Below are positions 43,623-52,934 of a stretch of 64,000 bases of DNA, one piece after another (the stretch's first letter is position 1; every line of letters begins with the position of its first letter). The stretch is from an uncultured Collinsella sp. GTDB lineage: Bacteria > Actinomycetota > Coriobacteriia > Coriobacteriales > Coriobacteriaceae. The stretch covers positions 1-64,000 of the forward strand of contig URPK01000001.1 of assembly GCA_900549715.1 (NCBI GenBank), in the 5' to 3' direction. The notes under the pieces were generated by a model. It made no database searches, was not told the DNA's origin, and saw only the letters and a list, made by a program, of their open reading frames with translations. A program made the position numbers and the translations under genes.

Positions 43623-45450
43623 GATGCTCAAATTGCCGGTCTTGGACGTCGACGGCGAAAAGCTCGGCGTGGTCAACGATTTTGGTATTGCTACCGGCGA
43701 AGTTTTTCCGCACGTGACGTCGCTCGCGTTCCGCGGACCCGGCAAGACGCCGTTTATGATCAGCTGGCGCAAATGGGTCGACCGTATCGACGAGACGGGT
43801 GTACACCTTAAGACGTCGGCCACCGAAATCCGTTTTTCGTACCTGCAGCCGACCGAGCTCTTGCTCGCACGCGACGTGCTCAACAAGCAGATCGTCGACA
43901 CGCAGGGCATGAAGGTCGTGCGCGTAAACGACATCAAGTTTTCCATGTCGGGCGAAAACCAGCTGCGTCTGCTGGGTGCCGAGGTTGGCGCCCGCGGCTT
44001 GCTGCGCGCGATCAGCCCCACGCTCGAGCATGTTGCTGAGGGCTTTATGAAGCACCTGGGCAAGCCGTTGAGCGAGGATATCATCGCCTGGTCCTACATG
44101 GACCTGCTCGATCGTTCGACTAAAAACATCCAGCTTTCGGTGTCGCACAAGACGCTTGGCGAGCTGCATCCTGCTGACATTGCCGATATTATCGAGCAGC
44201 TCGACCCGCGCCTGCGTGCGCAGGTGTTCGCGCAGCTCGACACTGCCCAGGCTGCCGAGGCCATCTCGGAGTTCGATGACGACGAGCTTATGACCGAGAT
44301 GCTCGAGGGCCTGTCCGACACGGACGCATCGTCGATGCTGGCCATGATGGACCCGGACGACGCCGCCGACCTGATCGACGAGCTCGATTACGAGAAGGCC
44401 GAGAAGCTTCTACGCCTGATGGGCGTTCAGGAGGAGAAGGCGATTCGTAATCTGCTGGGGTATGAGGACAACACCGCCGGCCGCATCATGACCTCGGAGT
44501 TTGTCTCCCTGCCCGCCACGGCAACGGTCGGTGACGCCATCGAGGCGATTCGCGAGCTCGACGAGGACTTCGAGAGCGTCTACTACGTCTATACCGAGGA
44601 TCCGAGCGGCATGCTGACCGGCGTGCTTTCACTGCGCACGCTGATTGTAGCCGACCGCGACGCCACGCTGGGTCAGCTGGCCTATCGCGACCTGGTCTAT
44701 GTGTCGCCGGACGAGGACCAGGAAGACGTAACGGATGAGATGACTAAGTATGACCTGGTAGCTATCCCCGTCTGTGACGAGAACCGCCACATCCTGGGTA
44801 TCGTGACCTTCGACGACGCCATGGACGTTATCGCCGAGGAGCACCAGGAGGACCTGCAGATCGCCGGTGTCGGCTCGGGTGATAGCGCATCGGACGACTC
44901 GACGAACGTGCTCAGCTGGTTCGTACATCGCCAGTACTGGGTTGTTGTATGGGGCGTCGCGTCGTGCATCATGGCGACCGTGCTGGGAACGGCGCTCGGC
45001 TCCGCGCATTTGGTGGTGTTCCCCATGTGCGCCATGCCGCTCGTGCTGCTGGCGGCCTCGCGCATGGTGTCGTTCGTCAAGAACTACTTCCTGGAGTATG
45101 ACGGTCACGACGACGAGCCCAAGCCGTATCTGGGGTTCTTCTTCCAGAGCACGGGCATGGGCCTGATTCTGTCACTCGTGACCTACCTGTGCGCCCAGCT
45201 GGTGCGCACCGCTGCGTTCCCCGATGCGTCCATGTTTGAGGAGCAACTCTTTACCGGGTGCTTTAATATCGCTGCCATCATTTGCCTGGTTGGCAACATG
45301 AGTGCCGTGATTTACCTGATGGTGCTGTTTTGGCGTGACGAGCATGACCTCAACACGTCGGGCACCGCCATGAACGTTATTGCCGTCATGATCTCGTGCG
45401 TAGCGTACTGCGCCGCTGCGGTGCTGCTCACCATGTCGGTCATGGGTTAG
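43606..45450 (+). CDS. MgtE-like regulatory-domain protein with divergent membrane domain
   Basis: This 614-residue protein starts with a PRC-barrel-like part (LPVLDVDGEKLGVVNDFG), then the MgtE N-domain (about 180-290; HPADIADIIEQLDP, DPDDAADLIDELDYEKA) and a CBS pair (about 300-425; TAGRIMTSEFVSLPA). From about 440 to the end, five hydrophobic segments follow. These do not show the GNxGTQ-type pore motif of true MgtE channels, so the membrane part looks replaced. The next gene is an Nramp-related transporter; the MgtE-like part may sense Mg2+ for it. Start: TTG 43606 has GGGGAG 6 nt upstream; ATG 43624 is the alternative. Confidence 0.85.
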   Translation: MNYLSEMLKLPVLDVDGEKLGVVNDFGIATGEVFPHVTSLAFRGPGKTPFMISWRKWVDRIDETGVHLKTSATEIRFSYLQPTELLLARDVLNKQIVDTQGMKVVRVNDIKFSMSGENQLRLLGAEVGARGLLRAISPTLEHVAEGFMKHLGKPLSEDIIAWSYMDLLDRSTKNIQLSVSHKTLGELHPADIADIIEQLDPRLRAQVFAQLDTAQAAEAISEFDDDELMTEMLEGLSDTDASSMLAMMDPDDAADLIDELDYEKAEKLLRLMGVQEEKAIRNLLGYEDNTAGRIMTSEFVSLPATATVGDAIEAIRELDEDFESVYYVYTEDPSGMLTGVLSLRTLIVADRDATLGQLAYRDLVYVSPDEDQEDVTDEMTKYDLVAIPVCDENRHILGIVTFDDAMDVIAEEHQEDLQIAGVGSGDSASDDSTNVLSWFVHRQYWVVVWGVASCIMATVLGTALGSAHLVVFPMCAMPLVLLAASRMVSFVKNYFLEYDGHDDEPKPYLGFFFQSTGMGLILSLVTYLCAQLVRTAAFPDASMFEEQLFTGCFNIAAIICLVGNMSAVIYLMVLFWRDEHDLNTSGTAMNVIAVMISCVAYCAAAVLLTMSVMG

Positions 45451-45458
45451 GTGGTCGC

Positions 45459-46721
45459 GTGCAAAATACCAAGCAAAAGTCGGGCACCAAGCAAAAGTTG
45501 ACCATCGCGGCCATCTTTGGCGCTATGGGTCCCGGTCTGCTGGCGGCGCTTTCGGGCAATGACGCCGGCGGCATTGCAACGTATTCCAGCGCGGGCGCCA
45601 GCTATGGCTACAAGATGCTGTGGATGCTTCCCGTCATGACCGTGCTGCTCATCGTGACGCAGGAGACCGCGGCGCGCTGCGGCTGCGTCACGGGCAAGGG
45701 CCTGGCATCGCTCATTCGCGAGCGCTTTGGCGTGCGCAAGAGTGTACTTGCTATGGCGGCGCTGTTGATCGCCAACACGGCTGTGACCATTTCGGAGTTT
45801 GCGGGTATCGCCAGCGGCCTTGCTCTCTTTGGCGTGCCGGCGAGCATCTCGGTGCCGTTGGTGGCGCTGCTGGTGTGGATGCTTACCATGTCGGGTAGTT
45901 TCCAGCGCATCGAGAAGATTCTGCTGTTGGTAAGCTGCGTCTTCGTGACCTATATTGTCGCCGCGTTTATGGCTGGCCCCAACTGGGGTGAGGTCGCGGT
46001 CGACCTGGTCGTGCCTAACATTCAAAATGACCCCAGCTACGTGTCGCTCGTGGTCGCAACGATCGGTACCACCATCGCGCCGTGGATGATTTTCTTGGCG
46101 CAGAACAACGTGGTCGATAAGAACGCGGGCGAGGACGACATCGTGCTGCAGCGCATTGATACCGTGAGCGGCTCGATCGCTGCTGATATCATTGCGGGCT
46201 TTATTATCATCACGACCGGTACGGTGCTGTTCCCGGCGGGTATTCAGATTAGCGATGCTGCCGATGCCGCCCGCGCGCTGGAGCCCATCGCGGGTCAGTG
46301 GTCCACGGTGCTGTTTGCCTCGGGCCTGGTCGCAGCGAGCTTTTTGGCTGCCTGCGTGCTGCCGGGCGTTACGTCGAGTGCCATCTGCGAGGCATTTGGT
46401 TGGGAGCGCGGCGCCGATCGTAGCTGGGATGAGGCCCCGGTTTACCGCGGCATCATTACGGCCATCATCGGTATTTCTGCCGTGTTGGTGCTCATGCCCG
46501 GTGTCGATCTGTTCCAGATTATGATGACCTCGCAGGTCATCAATGGCGTGCTACTGCCCGTGGTTCTGGTGTTCCAGGTGGTTATCGCCGCCGACCGTCA
46601 CATTATGGGCACTAACCGCAACGGTCGCGTGTGGAACGTGCTCACTTGGGCGACTATCGGTGTGATTACGGTGCTCACGGTCGTTATGTTTGTTCTGCAG
46701 GCGATGGGTTACAGCGCTTAG
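45459..46721 (+). CDS. Nramp-related Mg2+ transporter (NRMT type)
   Basis: This 420-residue protein has about 11 membrane segments and the Nramp fold. The first-helix motif, DPGN in classical Nramps, reads SGNDAGGIATYS, and the sixth-helix MPH motif reads IAPW (TTIAPWMIFLAQN), so the metal-binding methionine is replaced by alanine. These changes fit NRMT proteins, which carry Mg2+; a structurally studied member comes from Eggerthella lenta, another Coriobacteriia species. I chose GTG 45459, with AGGTGG 5 nt upstream; it lies 8 nt after the MgtE-like stop, so the two are co-translated. Confidence 0.88.
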   Translation: MQNTKQKSGTKQKLTIAAIFGAMGPGLLAALSGNDAGGIATYSSAGASYGYKMLWMLPVMTVLLIVTQETAARCGCVTGKGLASLIRERFGVRKSVLAMAALLIANTAVTISEFAGIASGLALFGVPASISVPLVALLVWMLTMSGSFQRIEKILLLVSCVFVTYIVAAFMAGPNWGEVAVDLVVPNIQNDPSYVSLVVATIGTTIAPWMIFLAQNNVVDKNAGEDDIVLQRIDTVSGSIAADIIAGFIIITTGTVLFPAGIQISDAADAARALEPIAGQWSTVLFASGLVAASFLAACVLPGVTSSAICEAFGWERGADRSWDEAPVYRGIITAIIGISAVLVLMPGVDLFQIMMTSQVINGVLLPVVLVFQVVIAADRHIMGTNRNGRVWNVLTWATIGVITVLTVVMFVLQAMGYSA

Positions 46722-46740
46722 CGCCTCCTTTGGACTCCAA

Positions 46741-46774
46741 ACAGGCCGCTGCCATGGGTTGCGGCCTGTATTTT
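46741..46774 (+). terminator. Terminator of the Mg2+ transport operon
   Basis: ACAGGCCGC (46741-46749) pairs with GCGGCCTGT (46761-46769), followed by ATTTT. Confidence 0.85.
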
Positions 46775-46803
46775 GCCTGTTATAGGGGGTTAGTAATATG
46801 CGT

Positions 46804-47033
46804 GTGGACAAAAAATGCCAAATATGAGTACTGTTGCCTGGATGATAGTATTTACGACCAAGAAAATAATGAACATATCTAAAAATCTGTTCATTAAAAG
46901 CGAAGCTCCAAGTCTTAAGCCGGCCATTCTGGTCAACTGGAAGGGTCGCGCGCTACCGCTTGGGCGCCATTTTGGGTGGTTTTGCCTGCTACTAAAATGG
47001 TAACAGTACTCATATTTGCCCCTTTTTGTCCAC
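46804..47033. repeat. 230-bp long-arm inverted-repeat element
   Basis: Bases 46804-46835 (gtggacaaaaaatgccaaat, then atgagtactgtt) and 47002-47033 are inverted copies with 3-4 mismatches over 32 bp. Inside, TGAACA/TGTTCA can form a small hairpin. No credible gene lies within the 363-bp gap. It looks like a MITE or a hairpin noncoding element. Confidence 0.75.
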
Positions 47034-47084
47034 GACCTCTTGGAGCCGGCTCGAAAAGAGTGATTTTGGGTTGTTTGCTGCAGG

Positions 47085-49301
47085 CTACTTGTCGGTGCCC
47101 AGTTTGTGCGGCTTGAGAGCGAGCGCATTGACGAGTGCGTCGGTGGCAGACTTGACGGCTGCCGGTTGCGGATCGTTGACGTGATCCTCGGGATGCACGG
47201 GCAGGTCCTTCTTGACTGCATCGTGGATCAAGTTGAGGTACTCAGTTACGCCAGTGGTCGATAGATGCGTGCCATCGCCATCGAACAGGTCGTTGCGGTT
47301 GGCGCTGTATCCGTACCAGTCGATAACGCGCACGTTCTTGTAGCGCGTAGCAGCGTTGGCGATGGCCTGGTTGGTAGAGCCAACCCACGGCTGCGGGCTG
47401 CGCGTGTTCACAAACACCACAATACGCTTATCTCCCGCATCGGCCATGATGGCGTCGATCTGGTCGTCGGTTACCAAGCCGTTGGTGCCCAGTGCAAAGA
47501 CCACGATCTTGCCGGCAAGGTTCTGTTGGAGATAGCCCTCAAATGTCGCGCGGCCCGCATCGAACTGGCGGCCCTTTTCGGCATCGATGTGACTGTGGGG
47601 GAACACGCCGTCGAAGGAATCGACGGCGCGCAGCGACACGGAGTCACCGATCATCAGCAGGTCGTAGGATCCGTCGGGGAAGCCGTCGTTGTCCTTGTCG
47701 GTGTCGTCGGCCGCCTGCTGGTCGGTGGGCGCGGTGTTTTTGGCTTCCTTGTTGAGGACTTCGGCGCCCTCACCGCTCAGTGCGGAGGTCTCCGGCACAA
47801 AGATCAGGCCGCCCAGTGCAACGACCAACACGACAGCGCAGGCTGCGCAGACAGGGACGTGCGCGCGTACCCAGTTGGCGGGCGTGGTGGCGCCGTCGCG
47901 AAACTCGGATACGGTGCGCCCAAAGGCGCCCTTTCTAAACGGCGTCTCGATAAAGCGATATGAACATTCGGCTGCGGCGACCACCAACAACACCTGCAAA
48001 ATGTACTGCCACCACGGCGTATCGTTGATGTTGGCGACCGGGTTCATGAGCAACAGTAGCGGATAGTGCCACAGGTAGATGCTGTACGAGCGCTTGCCAA
48101 CCCACACGAGCGGCTCGGCGGACAGTGCGCGGGCAACCATTCCCTGGGGCTGCACGCAGGCCGCGATGACCATGAGCGTGAGGATGGAGCATAGCAGCGT
48201 GCCGCCGCGATACTGGAACGCGGTGTAGCCGTTGGTGAGCGCGACCATGGCGGCAAGGCCAACCAGACCCACGACGCCCAACACATCGATGGATGCGGGC
48301 GAGGACCAAAAGCGCACGAGGGCGCTCGGCTGTGCCGGGACGGTCTCGGCTGCGTTGTCGGCCTTCTCGCCAGGCTTGCCCTCGGCGTTCTTGCCGTGCT
48401 TGGCGGCGCCAGCCAGGCGATTGAGCCCCAAACGATGAGCGAGACACACCGGCGCCAGGTCGCGATCGGGGATAAAGGCCATCCAGGCGCCCAGCAGTAG
48501 CGAGAAGACGCGGGTGTCGGTGCCGTAGTACACGCGGCTGGGATCGGCGGCAGGGTTGTAGAGCACCATCATGGCAAGGGCGGATACCGCTGCGAGTCCC
48601 AGGACCACACGGCGCGTGTTGGGTTTGCTCACATGCATGGATACCATAGCGAGCAGCAGCGGGGGCCAAACCAGGTAGAACTGTTCCTCGATGGCGAGCG
48701 ACCAAAAGTGCGTAAGCGGCGAGGGATCGCCCAGAGCATTGAAGTACGAGACGTTTTGGGCAATCTGCCACCAGTTGTTGAAGAACAGCAGCGACGGCAG
48801 GATGTCGGGGCGCATCTTGGTGAGCATCACGTGGTTAAAGATGGTGCACAGCGCGCAGGTCACGAACACTACCGTTACCACGGCGGGGACTAGGCGACGG
48901 ATGCGGCGAATCCAGAAGCTCTTAAGGTCGATGCGGCCGGTCTTAGCGACTTCGTTGAGCAGCAAGCGCGTGATCAGATAGCCCGAAAGCACAAAGAAGA
49001 TCGTGACGCCAAGCAGACCGCCCTGAGCCCACGTGAGGTTGAGGTGATAGAGCACCACCGCGACGACGGCAAGCGTGCGAAGGCCGTCAAGGGCAGGGAT
49101 GTAGCGGGACTTGGGGCGAGCAGGCGTCTGCTCCGCGGCGGGAGTGTTGGCGCGGCCCGCGTTGTTGGCAGAAGCGCGATGGGGGCTCGCGGTGCGTCGC
49201 GGCTCGTTGGCACGGCGTTCGCCCTTCACGCGTTCGTGCGGCGCCGGCTCGTTGCCCGTGCGGCGTCGACCGCGCGAGCCCGATTGCGAGAATTGTTCCA
49301 T
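47085..49301 (-). CDS. Membrane O-acyltransferase (OatA/OafA-like) with SGNH domain
   Basis: This 738-residue protein starts with a disordered Arg/Pro-rich part (about 65 residues), then an acyltransferase-3 membrane domain with ten or so segments (YIPALDGLRTLAVVAVVLYH, FVLSGYLITRLLLNE, FWSLAIEEQFYLVWP) up to about residue 500. After a linker comes an SGNH/GDSL-like exported domain: MIGDSVSLRA with the nucleophile Ser, ALGTNG, and DGTHLS with the Asp-His pair. This is the OatA layout: acetyl groups pass through the membrane to an exported sugar, such as peptidoglycan or a surface polymer. The ribosome site is weak. It is divergent from the ribokinase gene. Confidence 0.93.
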   Translation of the reverse strand: MEQFSQSGSRGRRRTGNEPAPHERVKGERRANEPRRTASPHRASANNAGRANTPAAEQTPARPKSRYIPALDGLRTLAVVAVVLYHLNLTWAQGGLLGVTIFFVLSGYLITRLLLNEVAKTGRIDLKSFWIRRIRRLVPAVVTVVFVTCALCTIFNHVMLTKMRPDILPSLLFFNNWWQIAQNVSYFNALGDPSPLTHFWSLAIEEQFYLVWPPLLLAMVSMHVSKPNTRRVVLGLAAVSALAMMVLYNPAADPSRVYYGTDTRVFSLLLGAWMAFIPDRDLAPVCLAHRLGLNRLAGAAKHGKNAEGKPGEKADNAAETVPAQPSALVRFWSSPASIDVLGVVGLVGLAAMVALTNGYTAFQYRGGTLLCSILTLMVIAACVQPQGMVARALSAEPLVWVGKRSYSIYLWHYPLLLLMNPVANINDTPWWQYILQVLLVVAAAECSYRFIETPFRKGAFGRTVSEFRDGATTPANWVRAHVPVCAACAVVLVVALGGLIFVPETSALSGEGAEVLNKEAKNTAPTDQQAADDTDKDNDGFPDGSYDLLMIGDSVSLRAVDSFDGVFPHSHIDAEKGRQFDAGRATFEGYLQQNLAGKIVVFALGTNGLVTDDQIDAIMADAGDKRIVVFVNTRSPQPWVGSTNQAIANAATRYKNVRVIDWYGYSANRNDLFDGDGTHLSTTGVTEYLNLIHDAVKKDLPVHPEDHVNDPQPAAVKSATDALVNALALKPHKLGTDK

Positions 49302-49488
49302 AAAACATCATCCAATGACGAGAATAATCAGCACGTATTCATTGTAGCTGCCTGCCCCTGTGAATGCTTGCTGCTGGCGCAAGCTCAAGCGCGCGTCCAC
49401 ATCAAAGTGGACTAAAGTTATAGGAGGTGCGAGAGTGCACAATCGTTGGTCGACGGTGGGCGCAAAGCCTGAAGACGAGGAGGTTTCC

Positions 49489-50484
49489 ATGGCGGATCAC
49501 AGCATCGTTGCGGTGTTCGGCAGCATGAACATGGACCTTTCGGTGGCGTGCGAGCGCATGCCGCGCGCGGGCGAGACCGTCGGTGGCAGCGGTTTTATCA
49601 CCAACGCCGGCGGTAAGGGAGCCAATCAGGCCGTTGCCGCTGCGCGCATGGGTGCGCGCACGTGCATGATCGGCGCTGTTGGGCGCGATACCTTTGGCGA
49701 TGCGCTTGTGGCAGGGCTCCGGGATGCCGGCGTGGGCGTTGAGTTTGTGGCACGTCGCGATGACGTGGAGACCGGTACCGCGACTATCATTCGCTGCGAG
49801 AGCGACAACCGCATCGTGCTGTCGCCGGGCGCCAACCATGCGCTTGCGGGCGAGGACGTTGCCCGCGCACTGAGGCGCTTGGTGGCCGACGAGCTCGACG
49901 GCGATGCCAGCGAGTTTGCCCCGGCTGCTGGCGGCGTCTTTATCGCCCAGGGCGAATGTGATCTGATGGCAACGGCCGCGGCGCTTTCTTGCGCTCACGA
50001 GCTGGGGTTCTATACGGTCTTTAACCCGGCGCCCGCCTGCGATTTGCCGGCAGGAGCGTGGCCTGCGGTCGACTTGGTCTGCCCCAACGAGACCGAGTGC
50101 CAGATGCTGACGGGCATTCTGCCCACAGATGATGCGAGTTGCGTCGCCGCGCTCAATGCGCTGCTCGACAAGGGCGCCGGAGCCGCGGTCATCACGCTGG
50201 GCGGCGCCGGCTCGGTTACGCTCGGCGATGGCGGTGAGCCGCTGCGCATGCCGGCGCTTTCGAGCGCGGTGGTCGATACGACGGCCGCGGGCGATACGTT
50301 TATTGGTGCGCTTGCTGCAGCTCGTCTGGAGGGTCTGCCGCTCTTTGAGTGCATGGCCGCGGGTGCTCGCGCCTCGGCGGTGACGGTATCGCGCCTGGGC
50401 GCTCAGCAATCAATTCCCACGCGTGCGGAAGTCGAGCACAAGTTTGGTTTAGACGGTTTGGATGTAGACGGAGAAGCGGAGTAG
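49489..50484 (+). CDS. rbsK: Ribokinase (PfkB family)
   Basis: This 331-residue protein has the PfkB motifs: FGSMNMDLSV at the start, GGKGANQAVAAARMG near residue 43, and the catalytic DTTAAGDTFIGA near residue 265. It would phosphorylate ribose (or a related sugar) with ATP. ATG 49489 fits the family, with GAGGAGG upstream. A GTG at 49435 in the same frame has a perfect AGGAGGTG 5 nt upstream and would add 18 residues, so two starts may be used. The next gene encodes nucleoside hydrolase, whose product is ribose, which supports the role. Confidence 0.9.
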   Translation: MADHSIVAVFGSMNMDLSVACERMPRAGETVGGSGFITNAGGKGANQAVAAARMGARTCMIGAVGRDTFGDALVAGLRDAGVGVEFVARRDDVETGTATIIRCESDNRIVLSPGANHALAGEDVARALRRLVADELDGDASEFAPAAGGVFIAQGECDLMATAAALSCAHELGFYTVFNPAPACDLPAGAWPAVDLVCPNETECQMLTGILPTDDASCVAALNALLDKGAGAAVITLGGAGSVTLGDGGEPLRMPALSSAVVDTTAAGDTFIGALAAARLEGLPLFECMAAGARASAVTVSRLGAQQSIPTRAEVEHKFGLDGLDVDGEAE

Positions 50485-50488
50485 AACA

Positions 50489-51463
50489 ATGGCAACCAAG
50501 AAGCTGATCCTTGATCTGGATATGGGTGTGGATGATGCGATGGCACTCGCCTATGCCATCGCGAGCCCCGAGGTGGAGCTCGTCGGCATCACCACGTGCT
50601 TTGGCAACGTGCGCGTCGAGCAGTCGGCGCACAACTGCTTGGCGGTGCTCGACCTGTTGGGTCGTCCCGAGGTGCCGGTGTACCTGGGCGCCGATCGTCC
50701 CGTGAAAGCGACCGAACCCTACACGCCGCCGGCGTCCACCACGCTTATCCACGGCAAGAACGGCATTGGCGGCGCAAGCGTGCCCGCCTCGCCGTACGAG
50801 CCGGTGGGCGCGACGTCGGCCGATGGCAATGCGGCGGTCGATTACCTGATTGATGCCGCGCGTACCTATGGTCCCGATCTGGTCTACGTTGCGACCGGCC
50901 CGCTCACCAATCTGGCGCTTGCCCTGGAGCGCGATGCGGCGGCGATGATGTCCATCGGCCGCGTGGTCGTGATGGGCGGTGCGCTTACCGTGCCCGGCAA
51001 CGTGAGCGCGGGCGCCGAGGCCAACATGGTGGGCGACCCCGAGGCTGCCGACGCCGTGTTGCGCTCGGGCCGCAAGCTCACCATGGTGGGCTTGGATGTG
51101 ACGCACCGCGTGGTGCTCACGCGCCGCGACGTTGCCGGCTGGACGGGCTCGGGCACTATGGCTGGCTGCGCGTTTGCGAGCATGGTCGAGCACTATATCG
51201 GTTCGTACGAAATGAACGCGCCCTACCTGGGCGGCTGCGCGCTGCACGATCCGCTGGCGGTTGCCGTGGCGATTGATCCCACGCTCGTGGGCGCGCTCGG
51301 CTGTAACCTGCGTGTCGACCTGCTGGGCGAGTATCGCGGCCGCACCATCTGCGACGAGCACCGTCTGTCCGATCCGGATAAGAGCGCGCTCGTGGCGCTC
51401 ACCGTGGACGCTCCACGTTTCCTCGCGGAGTTTAAGGCACGCATGGCTCGCATCCTTGGCTAA
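50489..51463 (+). CDS. Inosine-uridine preferring nucleoside hydrolase
   Basis: This 324-residue protein has the N-terminal Ca2+-binding aspartates in LDLDMGVDDAMA (family DTDxGxDD, with Thr replaced by Leu), TGPLTNLALAL in the middle and a VMGGAL stretch; the late Asp in CALHDPLAVAVAID is also kept. It splits the N-glycosidic bond of ribonucleosides to base plus ribose. It starts 4 nt after the ribokinase gene, so both form one unit: nucleoside to ribose to ribose-5-phosphate. No transporter gene is nearby. Confidence 0.94.
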   Translation: MATKKLILDLDMGVDDAMALAYAIASPEVELVGITTCFGNVRVEQSAHNCLAVLDLLGRPEVPVYLGADRPVKATEPYTPPASTTLIHGKNGIGGASVPASPYEPVGATSADGNAAVDYLIDAARTYGPDLVYVATGPLTNLALALERDAAAMMSIGRVVVMGGALTVPGNVSAGAEANMVGDPEAADAVLRSGRKLTMVGLDVTHRVVLTRRDVAGWTGSGTMAGCAFASMVEHYIGSYEMNAPYLGGCALHDPLAVAVAIDPTLVGALGCNLRVDLLGEYRGRTICDEHRLSDPDKSALVALTVDAPRFLAEFKARMARILG

Positions 51464-51537
51464 ACGGTTTCTGTGCCCCGATCCAGATTAGCTACCGAGT
51501 AAATACGCCCGTTGGGGGAATAGTCGCACCACTTTGC

Positions 51538-51566
51538 TTGACAACAGGCTAAACTAGCTATTAAAC
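51538..51566 (+). promoter_or_regulatory. Promoter of the LacI-family regulator gene
   Basis: A perfect TTGACA (51538-51543) and TTAAAC (51561-51566) are spaced by 17 bp. The AT-rich stretch with TAAAC and TTTAC parts up to 51590 resembles the boxes upstream of 52935, so the regulator may control itself. Confidence 0.55.
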
Positions 51567-51666
51567 ATTTACTATTCTGTTTAGATTGAATTTGCGGTCG
51601 TTTAGTTGTCGAGTCACGGGGCGGTCAGGCCACGATGTTCGACCGCGACCGTTACTAGGGGGAACA

Positions 51667-52677
51667 ATGGCTAAAGCAAGTGTTCGCGAGATCAGCCGCA
51701 TCACCGGTTTTTCGCCTGCGACCGTGTCCAACGCGCTCAACCGCAAGCGCAGCGTGAGCGAGGAGACCGCCAAGGTCATCCTGGAGTGCGCACAATCGCT
51801 CGGTTACCAGCAGTCGACGCAGCTCGAGAGCATTCAGTTTGTGCTTGCGCGCAAGACGGGCGCCATCCTGGACGAGAGCACCTTCCATCCCGCGGTTATT
51901 GAGGGCGTGGAGCGCCAGGCGCGTCGCCACGGCATGAGCACGAGCTTTGTCTCGCTCGACTTTAGCGATCTTGACGCCGTGCGTCCGCAGGTCGAGGGCC
52001 TGATCGCCGACCCGTCTGCTGCCATCGTGCTGATGGGTACCGAGCTGGGTGAGGAAGATTACGCCCTGTTCGCCAACGCTGCCGCCCACCTGATCGTGCT
52101 CGACGGCTGGAGCGACCGCCAGTACTTTGATGCCGTAGTCATTGCCAATACCGATTCGGTGCTGCGCGCCGTGGACTACCTTATCGAGAAGGGTCACAGG
52201 CAAATCGGCTATCTGGCAGGCGATCTTCGTATCCGCAACTTTAAGGATCGCGAGCGCGGCTATCGCCAAGCACTTGAGGATGCGGGCCTCGAGGCCAATC
52301 CGGCATGGCGCGTCAAGCTGGGCACCACGCTCGAGGGCGCCTATCGCGACATGGGCGCGTGGCTTGACAATTCCTCGCGCGAAGATCTGCCAACGGCTTT
52401 CTTTGCCGAGAACGACGTGCTTGCCGTAGGCGCCATGCGCGCGCTGAATGAGCACGGTATACGTGTGCCCGAGGATGTCTCGATCATCGGCTTTGACGAC
52501 CTATCTCTGGGCGCCTTCTCCAACCCGCCGCTCACCACGGTGCATGTTCCCAAACACGAGGTGGGCGAGATCGCGGTGCGCCGCCTGGTGGGCAACATCC
52601 GCAATCCCAAGAGCTACACCTGCAAAACGGCTGTGTCGACCTATTTTGTCGAGCGCCAGAGCGTGCGCGAAATCTAG
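51667..52677 (+). CDS. LacI-family transcriptional regulator
   Basis: This 336-residue protein has a LacI helix-turn-helix (VREISRITGFSPATVSNALN, residues 5-24) and hinge (RSVSEETAKVILECAQSLGY), then a periplasmic-binding-type effector domain ending with IIGFDDLSLGAFSNPPLTTV. AGGGGGA lies before ATG 51667; the frame is open further upstream but has no better start. It lies between the nucleoside genes and the isomerase/transketolase operon, and probably represses one or both in answer to a sugar or sugar phosphate. Confidence 0.94.
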   Translation: MAKASVREISRITGFSPATVSNALNRKRSVSEETAKVILECAQSLGYQQSTQLESIQFVLARKTGAILDESTFHPAVIEGVERQARRHGMSTSFVSLDFSDLDAVRPQVEGLIADPSAAIVLMGTELGEEDYALFANAAAHLIVLDGWSDRQYFDAVVIANTDSVLRAVDYLIEKGHRQIGYLAGDLRIRNFKDRERGYRQALEDAGLEANPAWRVKLGTTLEGAYRDMGAWLDNSSREDLPTAFFAENDVLAVGAMRALNEHGIRVPEDVSIIGFDDLSLGAFSNPPLTTVHVPKHEVGEIAVRRLVGNIRNPKSYTCKTAVSTYFVERQSVREI

Positions 52678-52740
52678 GCGGAGACGGCATCGCCTGCAGC
52701 GTGCCAAAGCTCGCTAGGGCAGTAAACATAGCGCTATTCA

Positions 52741-52769
52741 AAAGAGGGTCCTTCGGGGCCCTCTTTTTG
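52741..52769 (+). terminator. Terminator of the LacI-family gene
   Basis: AAAGAGGGTCC (52741-52751) and GGGCCCTCTTT (from 52756) form a stem with a stable TTCG loop, followed by a T-run. Confidence 0.9.
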
Positions 52770-52778
52770 TTTCCCTTG

Positions 52779-52916
52779 TATGTTCAGTTTGTTTACATAC
52801 CGTTTATGCTGTTTTTTCTACCGTTTACGGGTATTTCGCGGTACACTTCTAAACAAAAGAGTAAAACATTTAGTAAACAGAACAAAACGAAACACGCGTC
52901 TGTTTACTGAACATGT
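52779..52916 (+). promoter_or_regulatory. GTTTAC/GTAAAC box cluster upstream of the isomerase operon
   Basis: TGTTTAC-like boxes lie at 52790-52796, 52822-52828 (cgtttac), and 52901-52907, with an inverted GTAAAC at 52873-52878. ATGTTCAGT at 52780 recurs inverted as ACTGAACAT at 52906-52914. The last two form cagtaaacag-like half-sites. They are good operator candidates for the LacI-family protein encoded next door. The 257-bp gap is AT-rich; a promoter is likely but not clear. Confidence 0.5.
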
Positions 52917-52934
52917 AACTAGGGGAGGACGTAC

